From contig DAIDKA010000315.1 in assembly GCA_027451085.1 (NCBI GenBank), positions 1 through 16,487 of the forward strand: DNA of 16,487 nt. The letters run 5' to 3'. The translations under genes and the position numbers were made by a program. Of the stretch, positions 7,660-13,582 are shown piece by piece. The stretch is from Gammaproteobacteria bacterium (GTDB lineage: Bacteria; Pseudomonadota; Gammaproteobacteria; Steroidobacterales; Steroidobacteraceae). Below the pieces are notes generated by a model. It was not told the DNA's origin. It saw only the letters and a list, made by a program, of their open reading frames with translations, and made no database searches. Positions within the stretch are counted from its first letter, which is position 1; every line of letters starts with the position of its first letter.

Positions 7660-8039
7660 CGCTCATCACCTGGGCTCTGCTGCTGTGCGGCGTGGGATTG
7701 AATGCGGCCGCGCAGCTGTTGCTGAAGGCCGCGACCCGCAGCAGCGGGGCGCTCGTGGCCGATGGCGGCCAGGTGTCCCGGACGGCGGTGCTGCATCTGT
7801 TGCGCGCATGGCCGCTGTGGGGCGGCCTGGCCTGCTATGCAGTGAGCGTGGTGGTGTGGCTCGGGGCGCTGTCGCGCGTACCCGTCAGCATTGCCTATCC
7901 CATGCTGTCCATCGGCTACGTGGTGAACCTGTTCCTCGCGGCGCTGCTGTTCGGGGAGACGCTGTCGCTGCCCAAGCTGGCCGGGGTGGCGCTGATCTGC
8001 GCCGGCGTCATCGTCCTGGCACGGGTGCAACACGCATGA
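7656..8039 (+). CDS. SMR/EamA-type membrane protein, probable L-Ara4N-phosphoundecaprenol flippase subunit (ArnE/ArnF-like)
   Basis: A 127-residue protein with four hydrophobic segments (about 3-24, 47-70, 74-95 and 101-122), the small multidrug resistance topology. YPMLSIGYVVNLFLAALLF and the closing VALICAGVIVLAR fit the family. The essential Glu in TM1 of drug-efflux EmrE is absent: the segment reads GVGLNAAAQLLLK, as in ArnE/ArnF-type proteins, which supports a lipid-carrier flippase role over drug export. Enterobacteria use a pair, ArnE and ArnF, presumably a heterodimer; only one gene is present here, so it may act as a homodimer or with a partner encoded elsewhere. It overlaps arnT and arnB by 4 bases (ATGA) on both sides, so translational coupling is likely. 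Whether to name it arnE or arnF cannot be decided from the sequence. Confidence 0.82.
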   Translation: MTLITWALLLCGVGLNAAAQLLLKAATRSSGALVADGGQVSRTAVLHLLRAWPLWGGLACYAVSVVVWLGALSRVPVSIAYPMLSIGYVVNLFLAALLFGETLSLPKLAGVALICAGVIVLARVQHA

Positions 8040-9181
8040 GCAAACCGGATTTCCTGCCCTTTACGCGGCCGACGCTCGACGAGGCGACCATCCAGGGAGT
8101 GGTGGAAGTGCTGCGCTCCGGCTGGATCACCTCCGGGCCGCAGGTGAAGGCCTTCGAGGCCGCGGTTTCATCGATGCTGGGCGGGCGTCCGGTGCGGGCG
8201 TTCAACTCCGGCACCGGCACCATGGAGGTGGCGCTGCGCATCATGGGCGTGGGACCCGGTGATGAGGTCATCACCACGCCGCTGTCCTGGGTTGCGACCA
8301 GCAACGTGGTGCTGGCGGTGGGCGCGAGGCCGGTGTTCGTGGACATCGATCCGGTGACGCGCAACATCGACCTGTCGCGCATCGAGGCGGCGATCACGCC
8401 GCGCACCAAGGCACTGCTGCCGGTAGATCTCGCCGGGCTGCCCGTGGACCGCGAGCGGCTGTATGCCATTGCGCGCAGGCACAAGCTGCGCGTGCTGGAG
8501 GATGCGGCGCAGTCCTTCGGCAGCCGGTACGGTGGGGAACTGGTGGGAGCGGGCGGGGACCTTGTGTCCTTCAGCTTCCATCCCAACAAGAACGTCACCA
8601 GCATCGAGGGTGGCTGCCTGGTGCTGAACGATGGGCGCGAGGCGCAGCTGGCGGAGCAGTACCGGTTGCAGGGCGTGGTACGCAGCGGCTTCGACGGCAT
8701 GGAGGTCGAGGTCGCGGGCGGCAAGTTCAACCTGACCGACGTCGCCGCCCGCGTCGGGCTGGGGCAGTTGCCGCATCTGCAGGCCTTCAATGGGCGTCGC
8801 ACGCAGCTGTCGCAGCTGTATTTCAGGGAGTTTGCGGCACGCGATGCCGCCGGGTCCGGCCTGGGGCTGCCGATGCCGGACTTCACCCACTCCAACTGGC
8901 ACATGTTCCAGGTAATGCTGCCCGGGGAACGACTGACGATCCCACGCGCCGCGGTCATGGAACAGATGCACGCCGCCGGCATCGGCACCGGCGTGCATTA
9001 TCCCGCGATCCACCTGTTCGCGTTGTACCGGGCGCAGGGGTGGAACCCCGGTGACTTCCCTCACGCAGAATATGCGGGACGCAATATTCTCACCCTGCCG
9101 CTGTTCCCTTCGATGCAGGAGGCGGACGTGACCCGGGTGGTGGAAACGCTGATGCGGATACTCGCGGCGGCGCGACGGTAG
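8036..9181 (+). CDS. arnB: UDP-4-amino-4-deoxy-L-arabinose aminotransferase
   Basis: A 381-residue DegT/DnrJ/EryC1 (fold type I) PLP enzyme that transfers an amino group from glutamate to UDP-Ara4O, forming UDP-L-Ara4N. The N-terminus FLPFTRPTLDEATI and SGWITSGPQVKAFE are typical of ArnB. AFNSGTGTMEVAL is the PLP-phosphate region, EDAAQSFGSRY carries the cofactor Asp 156, and SFSFHPNKNVTSIEGG carries the Schiff-base Lys at about 185. HMFQVMLP, GIGTGVHYPAIHLF and LPLFPSM complete the pattern. It starts inside the end of the SMR gene (ATGA overlap). In enterobacteria arnB is the first gene of the operon; here it is last. The open frame extends upstream of 8036, but that part is a shadow of the SMR gene. 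No hairpin terminator with a T-run was found in the 80 bases that follow. Confidence 0.93.
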   Translation: MSKPDFLPFTRPTLDEATIQGVVEVLRSGWITSGPQVKAFEAAVSSMLGGRPVRAFNSGTGTMEVALRIMGVGPGDEVITTPLSWVATSNVVLAVGARPVFVDIDPVTRNIDLSRIEAAITPRTKALLPVDLAGLPVDRERLYAIARRHKLRVLEDAAQSFGSRYGGELVGAGGDLVSFSFHPNKNVTSIEGGCLVLNDGREAQLAEQYRLQGVVRSGFDGMEVEVAGGKFNLTDVAARVGLGQLPHLQAFNGRRTQLSQLYFREFAARDAAGSGLGLPMPDFTHSNWHMFQVMLPGERLTIPRAAVMEQMHAAGIGTGVHYPAIHLFALYRAQGWNPGDFPHAEYAGRNILTLPLFPSMQEADVTRVVETLMRILAAARR

Positions 9182-9250
9182 CCCGGGCGCAAGCCAGGGC
9201 AGCCCCGCCCCGGACCAGGACCAGATTTTAAAACCCCACGATGGGATACA

Positions 9251-9256
9251 GGGAGA
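9251..9256 (+). promoter_or_regulatory. Ribosome binding site deciding the PsiF-type gene start
   Basis: GGGAGA ends five bases before the ATG at 9262. It lies downstream of the ATG at 9241, so that codon is unlikely to be the start. Confidence 0.45.
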
Positions 9257-9261
9257 CGATG

Positions 9262-9579
9262 ATGCGCATGATCCAGTCCATGACGGCGGCGATGGTGGTA
9301 GCGGTGGGCATGATTTCCATGGCCCATGCCGATGCGGCGGCTGCACCCAATTCGCAGCAGCAGAAAATGACGACCTGCAATGCGAACGCCAAGACGCAGC
9401 AGCTCAAGGGCGACGAGCGCAAGACGTTCATGAAGTCCTGCCTGTCCGCCCCGGCCGCGGCCACCAAGAGCCTGACGCCTCAGCAGCAGAAGATGACGGA
9501 CTGCAACAGGCAAGCCAAGGCAAAGGCGCTGAAGGGCGCGGATCGCAAGTCCTTTATGAGCAGCTGCCTGAAGGGGTAG
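9262..9579 (+). CDS. psiF: Secreted PsiF-repeat protein
   Basis: A 105-residue protein with a signal peptide (Arg 2, hydrophobic core about 7-20, likely cleavage after AHA at 21-23) and two PsiF repeats. The repeats begin QQQKMTTCN (32-40) and QQQKMTDCN (74-82); each continues through LKG and an RKxFMxSCL end. The four cysteines at 39, 60, 81 and 102 are exactly 21 residues apart, so two disulfide hairpins in the periplasm are likely. PsiF-type proteins were named from a phosphate-starvation-inducible E. coli gene; their molecular function is unknown. The in-frame ATGs at 9241 and 9259 are less well placed relative to the ribosome binding site. It follows arnB by about 80 bases and probably has its own promoter in the AT-rich patch near 9225-9235, but no good -35 was seen. 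Confidence 0.85.
   Translation: MRMIQSMTAAMVVAVGMISMAHADAAAAPNSQQQKMTTCNANAKTQQLKGDERKTFMKSCLSAPAAATKSLTPQQQKMTDCNRQAKAKALKGADRKSFMSSCLKG
9355..9579 (+). repeat. Tandem 126-base coding repeat within the PsiF-type gene
   Basis: CAGCAGCAGAAAATGACG at 9355 recurs as CAGCAGCAGAAGATGACG at 9481, exactly 126 bases (42 codons) later. The second copy ends at the stop codon. The repeat is recognisable in both DNA and protein and reflects internal duplication of the PsiF unit. Confidence 0.75.
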
Positions 9580-9604
9580 TGCCTGAACCCACGCGGCGCG
9601 CCTG

Positions 9605-9634
9605 ATGCCGCCAATCACGCGGCATGCTGCTTTT
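9605..9634 (+). terminator. Possible hairpin terminator between the convergent PsiF-type and uspA genes
   Basis: ATGCCGC (9605-9611) and GCGGCAT (9619-9625) form a perfect 7-base inverted repeat with a 7-base loop, followed after five bases by TTTT (9631-9634). It would end plus-strand transcription from the PsiF-type gene. It spans the uspA stop codon at 9615-9617, and no T-run exists on the minus side. The offset T-run makes this a weak call. Confidence 0.35.
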
Positions 9635-10088
9635 CTGCGGGCTGGCGCGGTGCGCGGACCAGCAGTACAGGCACCGGGGAGTGGCGCAGGATGTATTCAG
9701 CATCGCTGCCCATGAGCAACCGTTCCACTCCGCGGCGCCCATGGGTGCCGCAGACGATGAGATCGGCATGCCATTCCCGGGCCTTGCCCACGACACAGGA
9801 GCCGATGGGCTCGGCGGTTGCTTCCACCAGGAAAGAATCAACCTCGATGCCCTCGTGGCTCACCCGGGCCTGAGCCGCATACAGCAGTTCGTTGCCAGCC
9901 ACCCGCTGCCCCTCCAGGATCTGGACATATTCGCTCCCGTCGCTCATTGTTGATGCCAGCGACCTGCAGTCGATGACATGTATCAGCCGGATGCTGGCAT
10001 GCAGAGCCTTCGCCAGCTTGATGGCCTCCTGCAGGCCAAGGGATGAGGGTGTGCTGCCGTCGACTGGAACCAGAATTCGTGAATACAT
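9615..10088 (-). CDS. Universal stress protein, UspA family
   Basis: A 157-residue cytoplasmic protein of the ATP-binding Usp class, usually induced by stasis, hypoxia or envelope stress. The N-terminal strand RILVPVDGS places the nucleotide-contacting Asp at 10. The C-terminal ATP-binding motif G-2x-G-9x-G-S is intact (GTHGRRGVERLLMGS, Gly 114, Gly 117, Gly 127, Ser 128), followed by the usual HSPVPVLLVR strand. The start is supported by AGGAG on the minus strand (10096-10100 in plus coordinates), seven bases before the ATG. It lies 182 bases downstream of the cytochrome c gene on the same strand, so it may share a transcript or have its own promoter. Its client is unknown; the neighbouring bioenergetic genes suggest an energy-stress role, which is inference. 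Confidence 0.92.
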   Translation of the reverse strand: MYSRILVPVDGSTPSSLGLQEAIKLAKALHASIRLIHVIDCRSLASTMSDGSEYVQILEGQRVAGNELLYAAQARVSHEGIEVDSFLVEATAEPIGSCVVGKAREWHADLIVCGTHGRRGVERLLMGSDAEYILRHSPVPVLLVRAPRQPAEKQHAA

Positions 10089-10114
10089 TGACCGTCTCCT
10101 GCCTGCCTGTTTGC

Positions 10115-10127
10115 GGCCCTTCGGGCC
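10115..10127 (-). other. Small hairpin in the uspA 5' untranslated region
   Basis: GGCCC and GGGCC (five pairs, 3-base loop) lie about 15 bases upstream of the uspA ribosome binding site. There is no T-run, so it is not a terminator. It could affect mRNA stability or be chance in GC-rich DNA. The rest of the 182-base gap between uspA and the cytochrome gene shows nothing I can name. Confidence 0.2.
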
Positions 10128-10270
10128 TGATCCGCTCCGTCACTGGCTGAATGCTGGCTCCACGCGATGACCAGCGGTATCAGAGGTTTTACGTAGCGGA
10201 AAATACCGACCGTGGTTCAATGGCGTGCCGCGATCATCCTGGTGATGCCTGTGCCCGCGCACCGCCACGC

Positions 10271-10951
10271 TCAAGGCGGCAGCCGCGACAGATAGTCGGC
10301 GACGCCCTGGAGGTCATTCCACTCCAGTGATTTGAGGCGCCTTATGTGGCTCGGGGGGAAGTTCGGCCGTCGCCCCTCGACGGCATCGTGCATCTGCCGC
10401 AGCAGATAGCCGTAGCTCTGGCCCGCAAGCTTGGGCGTGCGCTGCATGTCGTCACCCTGGGCGTCCGCTCCGTGACACCGGGCGCAGGACCGCCGGAACA
10501 GATCGGCTCCGTGGGCGGCGTACTGACCGTTGCCGGTGTTGCCGCCAGCTACGGGCGGCAGGTCGCTGACGAAGGCGGCGACGTCCACGATGTCCTGCAC
10601 GGACAACGCGTCATGGCCGCTGACCATTGACTGCATCCGCACGTCCCAACGCTTGTTCTGCCCGTAGTCGATGAGCTGCCAGACGATGACGCGGAACTGC
10701 TGGGCGGCGATGGCCGGCACCAGACCATCGCCACTGCCATGGCCGTCGGGGCCGTGACAGGCCTTGCAGCGCTGAAACTGGCGCTGGCCATTCATGACGT
10801 CCGCACGTACGTGCAGCGCGCGGCCGTATGCATCGAGCGTGATCTCCTCCGCCTGCAGGGTGGCCGAGGCGAAGGCGGTGGCAAGCGCGGCAGCAAGCAC
10901 CGTCCAGCCTGTTGCGTGCCGCGGGGCTTTGGTTGCTGTGCTCAATTTCAT
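10271..10951 (-). CDS. Diheme cytochrome c (cytochrome c4-like), exported
   Basis: A 226-residue protein with a signal sequence (Lys and Arg near the start, hydrophobic stretch about 16-30, likely cleavage after LQA at 32-34) and two c-type heme sites: CKACH at 62-66 and CARCH at 156-160. Each begins a class I cytochrome domain (FQRCKACHGPDGHG and FRRSCARCHGADAQG), separated by about 90 residues as in c4-type electron carriers. Met 106 or 109 (VRMQSMVSG) and a Met in LLRQMHDAVEGRR are candidate distal ligands. Such proteins shuttle electrons in the periplasm, often from a bc1 complex to a terminal oxidase. The start is supported by GGAG nine bases upstream. No oxidase or reductase gene is adjacent, so the partner is unknown. 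It is divergent from the DUF2934/ATPase operon. Confidence 0.9.
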   Translation of the reverse strand: MKLSTATKAPRHATGWTVLAAALATAFASATLQAEEITLDAYGRALHVRADVMNGQRQFQRCKACHGPDGHGSGDGLVPAIAAQQFRVIVWQLIDYGQNKRWDVRMQSMVSGHDALSVQDIVDVAAFVSDLPPVAGGNTGNGQYAAHGADLFRRSCARCHGADAQGDDMQRTPKLAGQSYGYLLRQMHDAVEGRRPNFPPSHIRRLKSLEWNDLQGVADYLSRLPP

Positions 10952-11199
10952 CTCGGGTGGCTCCGCAGGTCGCGGGCGTCGTGCTGCAGATGATGCTGCA
11001 GGGATCCGCTGCGGAACATCCGTACTACTGCGGACACAGTTGCCTGCATGAGAACCTGCTGCTGCGCGAGGCGCTGCCTGTCTGAGCGGCCCCGGGCACG
11101 GCGGTTATATCCTCGGGCTAGGTACTTCCCCTGATCGATACGATGACGCCGCTCACTATATCTTGGGTGTGAAGGACAATGGCTGTTCCTGATCAATCC
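10952..11199. promoter_or_regulatory. Divergent intergenic region upstream of cytochrome c and the DUF2934-ATPase operon
   Basis: This non-coding stretch must hold both divergent promoters. The right part is the most AT-rich and contains two TATATC hexamers (11106-11111 and 11157-11162), each followed by a G-rich CTCGGG or TTGGG; they are -10-like, but no matching -35 was found at 16-18 bases. Near the cytochrome start, CTGCAG occurs twice six bases apart (10984-11001). No complete FNR/Anr box (TTGAT-N4-ATCAA) is present. No convincing open frame is seen. Confidence 0.35.
10982..11001. repeat. Short repeat TGCTGCAG x2 upstream of the cytochrome c gene
   Basis: TGCTGCAG occurs at 10982-10989 and 10994-11001, 12 bases apart, about one helical turn. 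CTGCAG is itself a palindrome, so the arrangement could be an operator or a coincidence. It lies 31-50 bases upstream of the cytochrome start codon. Confidence 0.3.
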
Positions 11200-11205
11200 A
11201 GGAGG
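11200..11205 (+). promoter_or_regulatory. Strong ribosome binding site of the DUF2934 gene
   Basis: AGGAGG, a perfect Shine-Dalgarno sequence, lies five bases before the ATG at 11211. It is the best ribosome binding site in the operon and stands out because atpD, the next gene, has none visible. Confidence 0.6.
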
Positions 11206-11210
11206 CTGAC

Positions 11211-11489
11211 ATGAACGCACGACACCGCATGCTGCAAGACCCCGTCAATCCGCCGGCCGAACCGTTTCTAGCCTGCGTTCCCACTGGATTGCATGAAACG
11301 CTGCACAGTGAAGACCAGACATCCGAGGCGCGTGAGGCCCGCGACGCGAAGGTGCGCGAGACCGCCTACTTCCGCGCGCAGGCCCGGGGGTTCGAGCCAG
11401 GCCATGAGCTTGAGGACTGGATCGCCGCCGAACACGAAGTCGATGTGCGGTCGTTCGCCGCGGGCGCACCGGCCGGATTCACGGGCTAG
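11211..11489 (+). CDS. DUF2934 family protein
   Basis: A 92-residue soluble protein without signal peptide or membrane segment. The core at about 47-77 reads KVRETAYFRAQARGFEPG followed by HELEDWIAAEHEV, which I recognise as the DUF2934 signature (aromatic-rich helix, GFEPG turn, then ELEDWxxAE). The molecular function of this family is unknown. The start is secured by a perfect ribosome binding site. The N-terminal 45 residues are polar and low in recognisable features. The gene ends only 14 bases before the GTG of atpD on the same strand, so it is very likely the first gene of the ATPase operon. It is not a known ATPase subunit, which makes its position notable. Proteins of this family are small and acidic or polar; a nucleic-acid or protein-binding role would be speculation. 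Confidence 0.85.
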   Translation: MNARHRMLQDPVNPPAEPFLACVPTGLHETLHSEDQTSEAREARDAKVRETAYFRAQARGFEPGHELEDWIAAEHEVDVRSFAAGAPAGFTG

Positions 11490-11503
11490 AGCCGGCACCC
11501 ACC

Positions 11504-12895
11504 GTGAACCTGGGCTCGGTCGTTTCTGTGCGGGGCAGTGTCGTCGATGTGAGATTCGATGAACGCCTGCCGCCCGTCTATTCCGTGCTGCGCGCCGGCG
11601 CGCAGCGGCAGATCGTGATCGAGGTTCTGCTGCAGGTGGATCTGCGCACGGTGCGGGGCATTGCTCTGACCGCCACGCAAGGCCTGGCCCGCGGTGCCGA
11701 GGTGCAGGATACCGGCGCTCAGCTGCAGGTGCCCGTCGGCAAGTCCATCCGCGGCCGGATGTTCGATGTGTTTGGAAATACGATCGACCGCGGTCCTGCA
11801 TTGACGGATGTCGAAGCGCATCCCGTGCACCGTGAGCCACCGCCGCTGGCCGTGCGCTCGGCCAGTTCCGAAATCTTCGAGACTGGAATCAAGGTGATCG
11901 ACGTCCTGGTGCCGCTGGAGCGCGGTGGCAAGGCGGGCCTGTTTGGCGGTGCCGGTGTCGGCAAGACCGTGCTGCTCACTGAACTCATCCATAACATGGT
12001 CGGACATCAGGACGGCGTCAGCATCTTCTGCGGCATCGGCGAGCGTTGCCGGGAAGGCGAGGAGCTGTACAGGGACATGAAGGATGCGGGGGTTCTACCC
12101 CATATGGCCATGATATTCGGCCAGATGGATGAGCCTCCCGGCGCCCGCCTGCGCGTCGGGCACGCCGCACTGAGCATGGCCGAATATTTCCGGGACGCCG
12201 AGCACCGTGACGTGCTGCTGCTGGTGGACAATATCTTCCGGTTGATCCAGGCCGGCATGGAGGTGTCCGGCCTGCTGGGTCAGATGCCCTCGCGCCTGGG
12301 GTACCAGCCGACCCTGGCCACGGAGCTGGCGGGCTTCGAGGAGCGGATCGCAAACACCGAGGCCGGCGCCATCACCTCCATCCAGGCCGTCTATGTGCCG
12401 GCAGACGATCTGACCGATCCGGCGGCCGTCCACACCTTCTCGCATCTTTCCTCTTCTCTCGTACTGTCCCGCAAGCGCGCAAGCGAGGGCCTGTTTCCCG
12501 CCGTGGACCTGCTGCAGTCCAGCTCCACCATGCTCACCCCCGGCATCGTCGGCGAGCGGCATTACCGCATCGCCCGCGAGATCCGCGCCACACTGGCCCA
12601 GTACGAGGATCTGAAGGACATCATCGCCATGCTCGGGCTGGAGCAGCTGTCACCGGATGACCGCAAGGTCGTCGCCAGGGCCCGCCGGCTGGAGCGCTTT
12701 CTGACCCAGCCGTTCTTCACCACCGAGCAGTTCAGCGCGATTCCCGGCAGGCTCGTGAGCCGCAAGGACGCGCTGGATGGCTGTGAGCGCATTCTGCATG
12801 ATGAGTTCAAGGACGCCCCGGAGCGGTCGCTGTACATGATCGGCGCCATCGAGGAGGCGTTGCAGCCGGCACGGGCGCAGGCGAATCCATGCTGA
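11504..12895 (+). CDS. atpD: N-type F1Fo-ATPase, catalytic beta subunit
   Basis: A 463-residue nucleotide-binding F1 beta subunit. Walker A is GGAGVGKT (148-155), the catalytic Glu 180 lies in GIGERCREGEELY, and Walker B ends at Asp 242 in LLLVDNIFRLIQAG. SRLGYQPTLATELAGFEERI and VYVPADDLTDPAAVHTF follow, then the nucleotide-pocket LTQPFFTTEQF near 400-410. Several textbook motifs differ: HLDATTVLSR is HLSSSLVLSR (314-323), PLDSTSR is LLQSSST (336-342) and GERTREG is GERCREG. The catalytic residues remain, so an active enzyme is expected; the differences may be normal for N-type beta subunits. The start is a GTG with no visible ribosome binding site, 14 bases after the DUF2934 stop. atpD leading the operon is the N-ATPase order and unlike the standard atpIBEFHAGDC operon. 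It overlaps atpC by 7 bases. Confidence 0.95.
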   Translation: MNLGSVVSVRGSVVDVRFDERLPPVYSVLRAGAQRQIVIEVLLQVDLRTVRGIALTATQGLARGAEVQDTGAQLQVPVGKSIRGRMFDVFGNTIDRGPALTDVEAHPVHREPPPLAVRSASSEIFETGIKVIDVLVPLERGGKAGLFGGAGVGKTVLLTELIHNMVGHQDGVSIFCGIGERCREGEELYRDMKDAGVLPHMAMIFGQMDEPPGARLRVGHAALSMAEYFRDAEHRDVLLLVDNIFRLIQAGMEVSGLLGQMPSRLGYQPTLATELAGFEERIANTEAGAITSIQAVYVPADDLTDPAAVHTFSHLSSSLVLSRKRASEGLFPAVDLLQSSSTMLTPGIVGERHYRIAREIRATLAQYEDLKDIIAMLGLEQLSPDDRKVVARARRLERFLTQPFFTTEQFSAIPGRLVSRKDALDGCERILHDEFKDAPERSLYMIGAIEEALQPARAQANPC

Positions 12896-13284
12896 TGAAC
12901 CTCAAGGTGCTGGTGCCGTACGGGGTGTTTGCTGCACGAACAGGCGTGGCACGCATCGTCGCCGCGACGCGCGCCGGCTCGGTCGGACTGCTGCCGCGGC
13001 GCCTGGATTGCGTGGCGGCGCTGGTGCCGGGGATTCTTGTCTACCAGTGCGAAGGCCAGCCGGAGACCTATCTGGCCGTCGATGAGGGCACCCTGGTCAA
13101 AGCCGGGCCCGAGGTCCTGGTGTCGGTCCGCAATGCTGTCGCGGGGACTGATCTGGTGCAATTGCGTGCCGCGGTCGACGGTGAATTGCGCGGGCGGGCG
13201 GCCGCGGAGCAGCAGTTGCGTGCAGAGCTGTCCCGGATAGAGACGGCGTTCGTCAGCCGCGTGGCGGCCTTGCATCGTGAATGA
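12889..13284 (+). CDS. atpC: N-type F1Fo-ATPase, epsilon subunit
   Basis: A 131-residue F1 epsilon subunit, part of the central stalk. The N-terminal beta-sandwich is seen in GVARIVAATRAGSVGLLPRR, LVPGILVY and YLAVDEGTLVKAGPEVLVSV. The last 45 residues are charged and helical with many Ala, Glu and Arg, including a short heptad-like stretch. LLPRRLDCVAALVPG is characteristic of the alternative ATPase epsilon subunits. The ATG at 12889 overlaps the atpD end by 7 bases; an ATG at 12895 would drop two residues. It overlaps the next gene by 8 bases, so coupled translation is likely. Confidence 0.9.
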   Translation: MLMNLKVLVPYGVFAARTGVARIVAATRAGSVGLLPRRLDCVAALVPGILVYQCEGQPETYLAVDEGTLVKAGPEVLVSVRNAVAGTDLVQLRAAVDGELRGRAAAEQQLRAELSRIETAFVSRVAALHRE

Positions 13285-13582
13285 GCCGTTCGCCCGTCAG
13301 GTTCGCACGCAGGTGGCGCGCAAGCTCAAGGCGCGCACAGACGGCACCCGGGTGGTGCCGTTCGGGCTGGGAATGATGGGGTTGATCGGCTGGTCCGTCA
13401 GCGCACCCACCGTGCTGGGTGCAGCTCTGGGATTGTGGCTGGACCGGCATCACCCGGGGGGGCACTCGTGGACCCTGGCACTGCTGGTCGGTGGGCTGGC
13501 CGTGGGCTGCTGGACGGCGTGGCGCTGGGTCGCTCGCGCAATGGCGGATCTCCAAAGGAGTGATCATGATGAATCTCGTTGA
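13277..13582 (+). CDS. atpQ: N-ATPase accessory membrane protein AtpQ (AtpI-like)
   Basis: A 101-residue protein with a basic N-terminus (RTQVARKLKAR) and two hydrophobic segments, about 28-53 and 63-83, joined by LWLDRHHPGG. This two-helix hairpin resembles AtpI/Ca-Mg transporter-like accessory proteins of F-type ATPases, and the position right after atpC and before atpR is that of AtpQ in N-ATPase operons. AtpI-type proteins are thought to help assemble the c ring or bring Mg2+. The start is GTG at 13277, inside the last codons of atpC; the next gene begins 17 bases before this stop. Function is inferred from family and position, not from a catalytic motif. Confidence 0.85.
   Translation: MNEPFARQVRTQVARKLKARTDGTRVVPFGLGMMGLIGWSVSAPTVLGAALGLWLDRHHPGGHSWTLALLVGGLAVGCWTAWRWVARAMADLQRSDHDESR
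13555..13560 (+). promoter_or_regulatory. Ribosome binding site of atpR
   Basis: AAGGAG lies five bases before the ATG at 13566 and eight before a second ATG at 13569. It is embedded in the end of atpQ and fixes the atpR start well downstream of the open frame's first possible codon. Confidence 0.5.

Noticed and set aside
7685..8035. Possible fusion of an upstream domain to ArnB
   Set aside because: The open frame upstream of 8036 is out of frame with the SMR gene and translates to Arg/Gly-rich shadow sequence, so there is no fusion.
8168..9346. Minus-strand open frame of 392 codons opposite arnB
   Set aside because: It has a Pro/Arg/His-rich composition with no recognisable domain, mirrors the high-GC third positions of arnB, and would overlap a secure gene almost entirely.
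11120..11200. FNR/Anr-type site (TTGAT-N4-ATCAA) in the ATPase leader
   Set aside because: CTGATCGAT (11131-11139) and CTGATCAAT (11189-11197) contain fragments, but neither gives the two half-sites at the right spacing.
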